A DNA stretch of 64,000 bases from Paracoccus aminophilus JCM 7686 (lineage in GTDB: Bacteria > Pseudomonadota > Alphaproteobacteria > Rhodobacterales > Rhodobacteraceae): assembly GCF_000444995.1 (NCBI RefSeq), contig NC_022049.1, positions 62,001 to 126,000 of the forward strand, given 5' to 3'. Position 1 is the stretch's first letter, and each line of letters opens with the position of its first letter. Under the pieces are notes generated by a model. It made no database searches. It was given only the letters and a program-made list of their open reading frames with translations, and was not told the origin of the DNA. Both the position numbers and the translations under genes were made by a program. Shown here in pieces: positions 17,530 through 25,120 of this stretch.

Positions 17530-17830
17530 CAGCGATCGAGCCGAGAACCACCTGAATATCGGTATCTTCGGCAAGGCCCTCTTCGCCGAATTCGCCCTCG
17601 AAGCCCGACATTTCCCGCCCGCCAAACGGCGCATTCGGCTGGATCATCCCATGTGTGTTGATCCCGACCGAGCCGCCGAGCCCGTTCGGGCTATCATTCG
17701 CCGCCGCAATCGCCTCGTCGAAATCGTGGTGGCGGGTGATCGGCAAAGCCGGGTCGAATTGCTCTTCATCGACCAGAGGATCGCCGTTTTCAGCCCCGCG
17801 ATCTGCAGTTGCCCAAAGCCCGCCCCCGCT
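17530..17830 (-). pseudogene. Aldehyde dehydrogenase C-terminal remnant
   Basis: Minus-strand translation gives DEEQFDPALPITR, then AIAAANDSPNGLGGSVG joined directly to INTHGMIQPNAPFGG, then SGFEGEFGEEGL and IQVVLG. These are the final blocks of an NAD-dependent aldehyde dehydrogenase. The stretch of about 20-25 residues normally between GGSV and the INTHG block is missing. The catalytic-cysteine half of the protein is absent, and no native stop follows. It is the residue of a deletion, not a working enzyme. Confidence 0.75.
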
Positions 17831-17842
17831 TTACCGCGCGGC

Positions 17843-18205
17843 TCAGAACTTGTTGTCGGGCAGATGGCACGACAGGCAGCGCCGCGTCGGCCCCGCCGCC
17901 TTGCCCGCCGCGTGATCCTCGACATGGCACGAGCGGCAGAGGTTGTGGAACTGCTCCTCAAACAGCGGCGCGACCTTGGCATCGGTCAGGTGGCAGGTCA
18001 CGCAAGAGGGGCCGGGGATGCGCTTGGCGAATTCGTGGTGACAGGTCGCGCAGGTGACCGAGCCGTGGTCCTTATGCGCGAAGGTCATCGGCAGCGCCCA
18101 GGAGCCGCGCCCGAACTGATCGCCCCGGACCGGGCGCGGACCGGGCGGGCCAAAAGCGACAAGCGCGCCGCCTCCGATCAGCAAAGCAAGGAGCAGCCAT
18201 TTCAT
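17843..18205 (-). CDS. Tetraheme c-type cytochrome (class III/c7-like)
   Basis: A 120-residue protein with an N-terminal signal or anchor helix (WLLLALLIGGGALVAF) and four heme c sites: CATCH, CVTCH, CRSCH and CLSCH. Extra histidines (FAHKDHG, FHNL, EDHAAGK) could be distal ligands. It would carry electrons in the periplasm. Its start overlaps the stop of the ferric-reductase-like membrane gene (ATGA), implying the membrane protein delivers electrons to it. The acceptor is unknown, and neighbouring cytochrome genes are broken, so its present use is doubtful. Confidence 0.85.
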   Translation of the reverse strand: MKWLLLALLIGGGALVAFGPPGPRPVRGDQFGRGSWALPMTFAHKDHGSVTCATCHHEFAKRIPGPSCVTCHLTDAKVAPLFEEQFHNLCRSCHVEDHAAGKAAGPTRRCLSCHLPDNKF

Positions 18206-18900
18206 GCGATCAGGCTCCGGATCAGGACGAAGGCCGCGACCGCGACCCCGCCCGCCGCCGCGAAATCGCCCAGCCGCGCCGTCGGCGCCGCGCTCAGCCG
18301 CGCCCAATAGGGCCGCCCCAGCGACATGCCAAGCGCCAGCAGCGCAAGCCCCGCCGCCTGCCACCAATAGGGCAGGTAAAAGCCCGAGAGCACGATATGG
18401 ATCAGCGCGGTAACGACAACCAAAGCGGCAATGACGCGGTGCCAGAAGCGAAAGCCCTGAAAGCGGCGATGCACCTTCATGCGGTCGGGCATCCGCGCCA
18501 GCACGGTCAGCAGGCACAGCCCCAGCGCCGCCGCGAGCCCGAGCCACATGTAAAGCGGCGCGCCCGGCAGCAGGTAGAACCTGACCGTGCCATCGCCCGC
18601 GATCAGCCAGAAGGCATGGGCGAGCACCACCGCCAGCACGCCATAGCCCAGCATCTCGTGGCGCCCGACCCGAGGCCCGCGCGCGCGTGGGATCATCTGA
18701 AACAGCAGCCCGGCAAAACCGAGATAGCCAAGCGCGCCGCCGAGATCCCAGAACCAGCCGCCGCCATGGCCCGGCAGGGTCAGAAAGGTCAGGGCGAAGA
18801 CTGCGCCAACGATCAGAATCAGAACCTTCACCCGCAGTCTCGCCTCACGTCTTTCTTCGCGTCTCTCAAATCGCTCGCGGCTGGACCGCCCCCGGATCAT
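18202..18900 (-). CDS. Ferric-reductase-like transmembrane b-type cytochrome
   Basis: A membrane protein of 232 residues if started at ATG 18900. About six hydrophobic helices carry heme-ligand-like histidines in GRHEMLGYG, VLAHAFW, KVHRRFQGF, WHRVIAA and ALIHIVL, matching the ferric reductase/YedZ-type fold. The reading frame stays open to 19095, but residues encoded upstream of 18900 are the C-terminal tail of a broken cytochrome c, so the internal ATG was chosen. It is coupled by a 4-bp overlap to the tetraheme cytochrome and probably moves electrons across the inner membrane. Confidence 0.75.
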   Translation of the reverse strand: MIRGRSSRERFERREERREARLRVKVLILIVGAVFALTFLTLPGHGGGWFWDLGGALGYLGFAGLLFQMIPRARGPRVGRHEMLGYGVLAVVLAHAFWLIAGDGTVRFYLLPGAPLYMWLGLAAALGLCLLTVLARMPDRMKVHRRFQGFRFWHRVIAALVVVTALIHIVLSGFYLPYWWQAAGLALLALGMSLGRPYWARLSAAPTARLGDFAAAGGVAVAAFVLIRSLIA

Positions 18901-18904
18901 GGCT

Positions 18905-19487
18905 CTGGGCCAGGGATAGGGCGCAATCGACAGGCCTGCCCGCTCCAGCACCGGGGCGAGGTCGCGGCGCAGGGCCACGACATCGGGCACCGGCGCAGCC
19001 CGGCGACGGGCGACCTCTTCCGCGGAGAAAGGAGAGGCCCCCGCTCCCCAGAGGTCCAGCACATAATTCATCACCTCAGCCGTTTGTCTGCCCACCGACC
19101 CCGCCGAGCCCCCGGCACAGGCATGAGATAGCTCCGCCCCAGATCATCCCCGGCAATATGGCCGAGCGAGCCCGGAAAGGCCGGACTGCCCGCCACCTCA
19201 GCGCTCATGCCCTAAAGACCGTGGCAGTCCGAGTAATGGAGGATGTAATCCTGCCGCGCCGTGGCCCGTGTCACTGGATATTTCGCTGCCGGACGCCCCG
19301 CGCTTGGGGCGGGAGCCGCCGCGATCTCGGCGGCGGCGGGCAGTGCGGAGGCCACCAGCCCAAGCGCGGCGCAGGCCAGCGCAGATCGCGACCTCGCCAG
19401 CCGGGCCAAACGCGTCGCGGCAGCGCGCATCGAAGCAAAGCGCACCGGGGCAAAACGCATCGCAACAAAGGCAAAAGGCCCGCGCAT
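18905..19487 (-). pseudogene. Broken c-type cytochrome (nonsense, frameshift and lost heme cysteine)
   Basis: The N-terminus has a signal peptide (ALACAALGLVASALPAAA) and then QDYILHYSDCHGL followed by TAG at 19214-19212. The heme motif reads YSDCH instead of CxxCH. After the stop, the same frame gives MSAEVAGSPAFPGSLGHIAG and GDDLGRSYLMPVPG, and near 19100 the frame shifts. It then continues as QTAEVMNYVLDLWGAGASPF and ends near AGLSIAPYPWP. Three independent lesions make it non-functional. Confidence 0.75.
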
Positions 19488-19489
19488 CG

Positions 19490-19850
19490 CCAAATCCTTT
19501 GGCCGAATCGCCTTGAGATCGGCGGGCCCGAGCGTGCCGTCACGCGCCGCTGTGATCTCGCTGACCGTGACGGTTTTTCCTGTCTTGCCAAGCTCTTGCA
19601 GCACCCATGTGCCAATCTCGGCGAGCACTTCATCCGAGGTTCCCGCGACCGCAGGCACGACCATCCCGGCGTAACTTTCGCCGCGAATGGTCAAAGGCGC
19701 GCTCATGCCCTTGGTCACGACGCCGCTGAGATAGGCCGGGGCGGCATCGCCCAGAGCCTGCCAGAACTCGGGCCGGTCGAGCGGCGGTGCGAGGCGAGAA
19801 TGCGCCGAACAGACACTGGCGCGCGTCAGATGGGATCGCCTCGGGCTTTG
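19490..19850 (-). pseudogene. Second c-type cytochrome remnant, 5' end lost
   Basis: Minus-strand SVCSAHSRLAPPLDRPEFWQ, then APAYLSGVVTKGMSAPLTIR and WVLQELGKTGKTVTV, is the C-terminal part of a periplasmic monoheme cytochrome, with the axial Met probably in GMSAP. The heme site reads C-S-A-H, one cysteine short of CxxCH, as if one codon were deleted. No signal peptide or start precedes it. It reads in frame into the next broken cytochrome, giving a misleading 223-codon open frame. Confidence 0.65.
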
Positions 19851-20055
19851 GTTGATGCTCTGGGTCGCGATGTCACGCCTCACGCGGCACGCTCGTGGCG
19901 CGTTGATGACTGCGGATAACTTCTCCTCTCGGGCCGATCCTTCATCGGCGGTTCAGGAACTAGACCATGCCCGCGCGCCGCGATCTTGGATTCTCGTGCC
20001 AGAGAGCTTGCCGCTTGCGCCACCGCGCGCGCCCCGCCGAAAGGGCAGCCGCGCC

Positions 20056-20982
20056 CTAGCCCGGCGGCACGTCAGAGGCGGAATGCGCTTCGGCGGCGCC
20101 ATCTGGCCCGGTCGGCAGATTGCGAAAAAAGCCAGCGATCAGCCGGGTTTGCGCGGCATTCAGCGGCGCGGTCAGCGCGGTGCAAAGCGACAGCCGCTCG
20201 GCCAATCGCCGGTTGCCCAGGCGGCCAAAACTGAACCGCCCGGCCGCCACCCCCGCCGCCGCATCGAGCGAGGTCAGAAAGCTGATCCCCACGCCCGCCG
20301 CCACCGCATCGGTCAAAAGCGCGATCGAATTCGTGCGCAGGACGATCTTCGGCTCGGCATGGACGCGGTAGATCTCGGCATCGAGACGCGGCCAGACCGA
20401 GAGGCTGGTGTCGGGCAGGCACAAGGGCCAGCGCAGGCAATCTTCGAGCCGATAGGGCGCCTCTCCCACCGGGGCCAGCGCGGGCGCATAGACCACGCCA
20501 AGCTCATAGCTTTGCTCGGCATGGATGCGCAGCGCCGGCATTCTCGGGACGTTGAAGGCAATCAGCGCGTCGATCTGGTTCTGGCACAGCTGCTCGACCA
20601 GCGTCTCGGTATTGCCGATGCTGACCTTGAGCGAGACGCTTGACGACACCAGCCCGCCGACCACGAAAGGCGTCAGGCATTCCATGATGCCAAGCCGCAG
20701 ATCGCCGCGCGCGCGACCCGCCGTGCGCGCCATCGCGAGCCGGAGCCCGCTTTCATCGTCGAGCCATTTGCGCGCCTGAACCAGCAGCGCCTCGCCCTGC
20801 TCGGTCAGCTGCACCCCCTGCGGCACCCGCACCAAAAGCGGCGCGCCATAGGCCTTTTCCAGCATCTGCATCTGTCGGCTCAAAGCCGAGGCCGAGAGGT
20901 TCAGCTTTTCCGCCGCGCCGCGAATGGATTTTTCGCGGGCAACCTCGATGAAGGTGAAGAACTCGCGGGAGAAGGCAGACAT
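20056..20982 (-). CDS. LysR-family transcriptional regulator
   Basis: A 308-residue LysR regulator. The N-terminal winged helix is FFTFIEVAREKSIRGAAEKL followed by SASALSRQMQMLEK. The co-inducer domain follows (GDLRLGIMECLTPFVVGGL, ALIAFNVPR, VAAGVGISFLTSLD). The start ATG at 20982 was preferred to an earlier in-frame codon because family members begin a few residues before the helix. It is divergent from the deaminase-permease operon 116 bases away and probably regulates it, with a nucleobase or its breakdown product as the likely signal. Confidence 0.88.
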   Translation of the reverse strand: MSAFSREFFTFIEVAREKSIRGAAEKLNLSASALSRQMQMLEKAYGAPLLVRVPQGVQLTEQGEALLVQARKWLDDESGLRLAMARTAGRARGDLRLGIMECLTPFVVGGLVSSSVSLKVSIGNTETLVEQLCQNQIDALIAFNVPRMPALRIHAEQSYELGVVYAPALAPVGEAPYRLEDCLRWPLCLPDTSLSVWPRLDAEIYRVHAEPKIVLRTNSIALLTDAVAAGVGISFLTSLDAAAGVAAGRFSFGRLGNRRLAERLSLCTALTAPLNAAQTRLIAGFFRNLPTGPDGAAEAHSASDVPPG

Positions 20983-21098
20983 GGGGAACGGCCTTGTTCG
21001 AAAATTTCGCACATGATGCGCGATTCATACCGTTTGTTGCAAGCCTCCCCTTAGGTCAAGCTACAGCCAGAGGAAGACCAAGGGGGAGGAGACCCAGC

Positions 21099-21599
21099 AT
21101 GTCAAAATCCGACAAGAAAGCGGAGCCCACCGCCGCAGATCTCGCCAATCTGCGCGAGACGATGCAGCTGGCGCAGGCCAGCCGCGACAGCGGCAACCAT
21201 CCGTTCGGCGCGCTTCTGGCCGGGCCGGATGGGGCGGTGCTGCTGCGCTCTGGCAATACGTTTCGCGCAGATAAAGGCGTCGGCCATGCCGAGATGAATG
21301 TCGCGCGCGCCGCTGCCAAAGCCTATCCGCCGGAGTTTCTCGCAGAATGCACGCTGGTGACCTCGGTCGAGCCCTGCTGCATGTGCTCGGGCGGGACCTA
21401 TTGGGCGGGGATCGGGCGCGTGGTTTACGGCATGACCGAAAAGCGGTTGGCCGAGCTGACCGGGGACAATCCCGAAAACCTGACGATGGACATGCCCTGC
21501 GAGCATATTTTCGACGCGGGCCAGCGCCGGGTCGAGGTTCTGGGCCCGGTGCCCGCGCTCGAGGAAGAGATCGCCAAGGCGCATGAGGGGTTCTGGTAA
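21099..21599 (+). CDS. Nucleobase/nucleoside deaminase (cytidine-deaminase fold, guanine-deaminase-like)
   Basis: A 166-residue zinc hydrolase with HAEMN (zinc histidine and catalytic glutamate) and PCCMC (two zinc cysteines). Related enzymes deaminate guanine, cytosine or tRNA adenosine; the absence of tRNA-binding features and the adjacent purine permease favour a free base. An excellent GGAGGAG lies 8 bases before the ATG at 21099. It is co-transcribed with the NCS2 permease 37 bases downstream. Confidence 0.87.
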   Translation: MSKSDKKAEPTAADLANLRETMQLAQASRDSGNHPFGALLAGPDGAVLLRSGNTFRADKGVGHAEMNVARAAAKAYPPEFLAECTLVTSVEPCCMCSGGTYWAGIGRVVYGMTEKRLAELTGDNPENLTMDMPCEHIFDAGQRRVEVLGPVPALEEEIAKAHEGFW

Positions 21600-21636
21600 G
21601 CCAGAAACCCGGTCCCTCCAGTCAGGAAACCGCAAA

Positions 21637-23019
21637 ATGACCCAAACAGACCTCTCCCGGGCGGCAGGCCCGCAGAGCGGCGCGCGCGTGGCGCCCGTCG
21701 ACGAAATCCTGCCCGCCGGACGCATGTCGCTTTTGGCCGCCCAGCATGTGCTGGTGATGTATACCGGCGCGATTGCCGTGCCCTTCATCATCGGCAGCGC
21801 GCTTAATCTGACCCAGGCGCAGGTCGCCTTTCTCATCCAGGCCGATCTCATCACCTGCGGCCTGGCCACGCTGATCCAAACCGTCGGCTTCTGGCGCTTC
21901 GGCGTGCGGATGCCCCTGATGCAGGGCATCACTTTCGCCGCGATCTCGCCGGTGATCGCGATCGGCTCGAACCCCGCGATCCTTGCGGGCGGGCCGAATG
22001 CCGGGCTTCAGGCGATCTATGGCGCGGTGATCGCGGCCGGGCTTTTCGCCATTCTGATGGCGCCGCTTGGCCGCTATATCGTGCGCGCCTTCCCGCCCGT
22101 CGTCGTCGGTGCGGTGCTGACGGTGATGGGGCTCAGCCTGCTGCCGGTCGCCATCCAATATGCGGCGGGCGGCTTTGTCCCGGACGCCGGGCGGCCTGCC
22201 TATATCGGGCTCGCCTTTCTGGTGCTGGCGGCGATCGTGCTCCTGAATGTCTTCGGGCGCGGCTTTATCAAGAACATCTCGGTGTTTCTCGGGCTGATCA
22301 TTGGCGTCATTCTGGCGGCGCTGATGGGGATGCTCGATTTCAGCGCGGTGAAGGACGCGGCCCCGATTGCCGTGGTCACGCCCTTCCATTTCGGTATGCC
22401 GACCTTCCATCTGATCCCGATCCTGACCATGTGCCTTGTCGTCGCGATCACTTGGGTGGAATCGATCGGAGACACGATTGTCGTCGGTGAGATGGTGGGC
22501 AAGCCCGCGACCGAGCGCACGATTTCTGACCTGCTGCGCGCCGATGGGCTTTCGACCATGCTCGGCGGGATAATGAACTCGTTTCCCTATACCGCCTTTT
22601 CCGAAAACGTCGCGCTAGTCAATATCACCGGGGTGCGCAGCCGCTGGACGGTGGCGCTGGCGGGCGGCTTCCTGATCGTGCTCGGCCTTTCGCCGGTGCT
22701 CGCGACCGCGATCGCCTCGCTGCCAAAGCCGGTGGTTGGCGGTGCGGGTTTCGTGATGTTCGGCACTTTGGTCGTCGTCGGCATCAAGACGCTGCAAAAG
22801 ATCGACTTCGAGACCAGCTTCAACAATTTCATGGTCGTGGGGCTGAGCGTCTCTATGGCGATGATCACCATCGTGAAGCCCGATTTCTTCCAGTTCATGC
22901 CGGATTGGTCGCAGGTCGTGTTCCACTCGCCCGTCATCATGGGCGCGCTGACCGCGATTTCGATGAATGCGGCGCTGAACGGGCTGAAGGGTCACACCGG
23001 CATCGTCGCCGCGCATTGA
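21637..23019 (+). CDS. NCS2-family xanthine/uracil-type nucleobase permease
   Basis: A 460-residue polytopic permease of the nucleobase:cation symporter-2 family. AAQHVLVMYTGAIAVPFIIG carries the conserved Q-H pair, and QGITFAAISPVIAIG, TWVESIGDTIVVGEM and NSFPYTAFSENVALVNITGV mark the family. Proton-coupled uptake of xanthine, urate or uracil is expected. AGGAAA precedes ATG 21637. Together with the deaminase it forms a small base-scavenging operon. Confidence 0.92.
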   Translation: MTQTDLSRAAGPQSGARVAPVDEILPAGRMSLLAAQHVLVMYTGAIAVPFIIGSALNLTQAQVAFLIQADLITCGLATLIQTVGFWRFGVRMPLMQGITFAAISPVIAIGSNPAILAGGPNAGLQAIYGAVIAAGLFAILMAPLGRYIVRAFPPVVVGAVLTVMGLSLLPVAIQYAAGGFVPDAGRPAYIGLAFLVLAAIVLLNVFGRGFIKNISVFLGLIIGVILAALMGMLDFSAVKDAAPIAVVTPFHFGMPTFHLIPILTMCLVVAITWVESIGDTIVVGEMVGKPATERTISDLLRADGLSTMLGGIMNSFPYTAFSENVALVNITGVRSRWTVALAGGFLIVLGLSPVLATAIASLPKPVVGGAGFVMFGTLVVVGIKTLQKIDFETSFNNFMVVGLSVSMAMITIVKPDFFQFMPDWSQVVFHSPVIMGALTAISMNAALNGLKGHTGIVAAH

Positions 23020-23060
23020 GCCCTGACGGAGAAGCCCCACCGAAAAGCCTCACTGAAAAG

Positions 23061-23090
23061 CCCCGGCCCGGAGATCAATCCGGGCCGGGG
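23061..23090 (+). terminator. Strong stem-loop after the permease gene
   Basis: CCCCGGCCCGG (23061-23071) pairs perfectly with CCGGGCCGGGG (23080-23090) around an 8-base loop. It lies between convergent genes and may serve both. Confidence 0.8.
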
Positions 23091-23113
23091 TTCATGCGTT
23101 GCAAGAGAGGGCC

Positions 23114-24034
23114 TCAGCCCGGCTGACGTCCGGCATAGACCGCCAGATTGACATAGGCCGCCGTCAGCAAAGGCGCGGAAATCCCGTGCTTTTCGCCGCG
23201 CGCGACCAGATCGCCAAGGATCTCGACCGCCTCGACAGCGAGACCCGCCTCGAGGTCGCGAAACATCGAGGAGGTCAGTTTCGAGCCCGCTTCGGTCAGC
23301 TGCGCCTTCGCGGTCGCGACCGCCTTGGGGCTGGGGGCGACGCCCGCCGCCGAGATGATCGTCTGCGCCTCATCGACAATCGCCTCGACCACGCTTGCGC
23401 CACCGGGCACGGCGGCGATCTCGCCGATCGTGCCGCGCATCAGGCAGGTCGCCGCCGCGAGCGAAGACAGGAAGAACCATTTGCCCCACATTTCGCGCGC
23501 GATATCGGGCGAAAGCCGCGCCTCGAATCCCGCGCCTTGCAAGAAGGCGTCCAGCGCCTCGATCCGCGCGGTTTTCTCGCCCGAGAGCTCGCCGTAAACG
23601 AGGTCTTGAAACTTCGCGAGCTGGATGATCTCGCCATTCTCGCCAAGCGTGGTCGAGCAGCGGCAAAGCCCGCCGCCGACCGCCTGCGCGCCAAAGCGCT
23701 CGGTCAGCAGGTCGATATGGCGCATCCCGTTCAGCACCGGCAGGATGATTGTGTCCGGCCCGACGGCGGGGGCGATATCGTCAAGGCTCGCCTGCAAAGC
23801 ATAGCCCTTGACCGTCAGCAGGATCGCATCATAGGGGCCGCGCAGATCCTCGGCCAAGGCAAGCTGCGGCACCAGATCGGCATCGCCATGCGGGCTGCGG
23901 ATGCGCAGTCCGGTCTCGCGCAGCTGCGCCGCGCGGCGCGGGCGGACCAGAAAGGTCACATCGCGCCCGGCCTCGGCCAGACGGCCTCCGAAATAACCAC
24001 CCGTCGAGCCGGCGCCGACAACCAGAAGTCTCAT
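23114..24034 (-). CDS. Ketopantoate reductase family oxidoreductase (ApbA/PanE-like)
   Basis: A 306-residue NADPH-binding protein. The Rossmann motif is VVGAGSTGGYFGGRLAEAG, followed by DAILLTVKGYAL and the C-terminal KWFFLSSLAAATCLMRG block typical of 2-dehydropantoate 2-reductase. Paralogues outside pantothenate loci often reduce other 2-oxo acids, so the pantothenate assignment is only a default. It is convergent with the nucleobase permease and stands alone. Confidence 0.85.
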   Translation of the reverse strand: MRLLVVGAGSTGGYFGGRLAEAGRDVTFLVRPRRAAQLRETGLRIRSPHGDADLVPQLALAEDLRGPYDAILLTVKGYALQASLDDIAPAVGPDTIILPVLNGMRHIDLLTERFGAQAVGGGLCRCSTTLGENGEIIQLAKFQDLVYGELSGEKTARIEALDAFLQGAGFEARLSPDIAREMWGKWFFLSSLAAATCLMRGTIGEIAAVPGGASVVEAIVDEAQTIISAAGVAPSPKAVATAKAQLTEAGSKLTSSMFRDLEAGLAVEAVEILGDLVARGEKHGISAPLLTAAYVNLAVYAGRQPG

Positions 24035-24237
24035 TGCTTTCGTCCTTTCCTCAGGCCCCGATCCTGCGGGGCGCGCGCCATATGCGGGCGCGGTTTGCGG
24101 GGCAGTTTCGCAAAGCTAACGCCGCCGGGCGAGAGCGCACAGTGTCGGAATTGACAAATCCCGCATCACTCCCGACACTTTTCGCCCCGCGTTTGACGGG
24201 AGCAATTGGGGCGCAGGCGGGACACCCCCCGGTCGCG

Positions 24238-24972
24238 CTACTGGATCTCGTTGATATAAACGTCGTTTTTCGTCGTCGCGCGGTGGTAGTTGATCAGGAT
24301 CGGCTGGGCCATTTCGTCATAGGCGACCTCATTCAGCACCATGACGGCGGCGGGCGGCGTCAGATTCAGCAGCGCGCAATCTTCCTCGGTGGCCAGATCG
24401 GCCTCGAGCTGCTCGCGGATCGCCGAAATCTTCAGGCCATATTCGCTCCAAAGCAGCGGATAGATCCGCTCGGGCACGTTTTGCGGATCGGCCAGCAGGC
24501 CCGGCGCGAGCTCGCTCGAGAGGATGATGAGGTCATGCATCACCGGGCGATCCGCGACGAGCCGCAGCCGGTGCAGCACCTGAACGCCCGCGCCGGGGGC
24601 AAGGCCCAGCCGCTCGGCCTCGCTGTCGCTGGCGGGGCGATGCTCGACGCGCAAGGTGCGCGACGACGAGTTCTGGAAATCGCCCTCGCGCGAATGCAGG
24701 CGGAAATAATCGTAGAAAAACCGCAGCGAATGATGGGCGGTGCGGCCGGTGACCACGGTCCCGGTCTTGCGCCGCCGCGCCAGAATCCCGCCCGAGGTCA
24801 GATCGCCCAACGCCCGCCGGATCGTGCCGACCGAGACGCGGAACTCTTTCGCCAAAGCGATTTCCGCAGGCAGCACCGTGCCCGGCCCCCAGTCGCCGCG
24901 ATCGATTCGGGTTCTGATCTCATTCGCGACCGTGCGGTAGATCGGATCGTAAGAGGTGGTTTCGGTAGAGAT
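24238..24972 (-). CDS. GntR-family regulator with UTRA domain, probable ATC start
   Basis: A full GntR winged helix (YDPIYRTVANEIRTRI, then VLPAEIALAKEFRVS and VGTIRRALGDLTSGGI) is followed by a UTRA ligand domain (HSLRFFYDYFRLHSREGDFQ). The first canonical start in frame is GTG 24876, which would remove helix 1 of the DNA-binding domain. Between the upstream in-frame TGA (25014-25012) and that GTG there is no ATG, GTG or TTG. ATC at 24972, seven bases after GGAG, gives a normal-length protein (244 residues, starting I/M-STETTSYDP). It is divergent from the M20/ABC operon it probably controls. A sequencing error at the start codon cannot be excluded. Confidence 0.75.
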   Translation of the reverse strand: MSTETTSYDPIYRTVANEIRTRIDRGDWGPGTVLPAEIALAKEFRVSVGTIRRALGDLTSGGILARRRKTGTVVTGRTAHHSLRFFYDYFRLHSREGDFQNSSSRTLRVEHRPASDSEAERLGLAPGAGVQVLHRLRLVADRPVMHDLIILSSELAPGLLADPQNVPERIYPLLWSEYGLKISAIREQLEADLATEEDCALLNLTPPAAVMVLNEVAYDEMAQPILINYHRATTKNDVYINEIQ

Positions 24973-25060
24973 CGGACTGCTCCGGCTGTCGAAAGGAATT
25001 TTTGGTTTGGATCAAGAAGATCGTCGGTTGCCAGTTGACGTCAAGGCGAATCGTCGCTCT

Positions 25061-25086
25061 ATTACTCTATAGTTTATATAAAAGAG
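25061..25086. promoter_or_regulatory. Candidate GntR operator/promoter in the divergent gap
   Basis: An AT-rich tract with an imperfect CTCT-N14-AGAG symmetry lies just after a TTGACG -35-like hexamer (25035-25040). Both are in the short gap between the GntR gene and the M20 gene. Confidence 0.35.
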
Positions 25087-25120
25087 CGTGAAGCTCGACC
25101 GGAACGCAGAGGAGGGCGGG

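Noticed and set aside
18202..19095. Longer start (GTG 19095 or ATG 19071) for the ferric-reductase-like protein
   Set aside because: The extra residues match the C-terminal tail of the broken cytochrome c rather than this membrane family.
19212..19883. A 223-codon minus-strand open frame as one cytochrome gene
   Set aside because: It is an accidental in-frame join of the tail of one broken cytochrome and the signal peptide of another, ending at a nonsense codon within a damaged heme motif.
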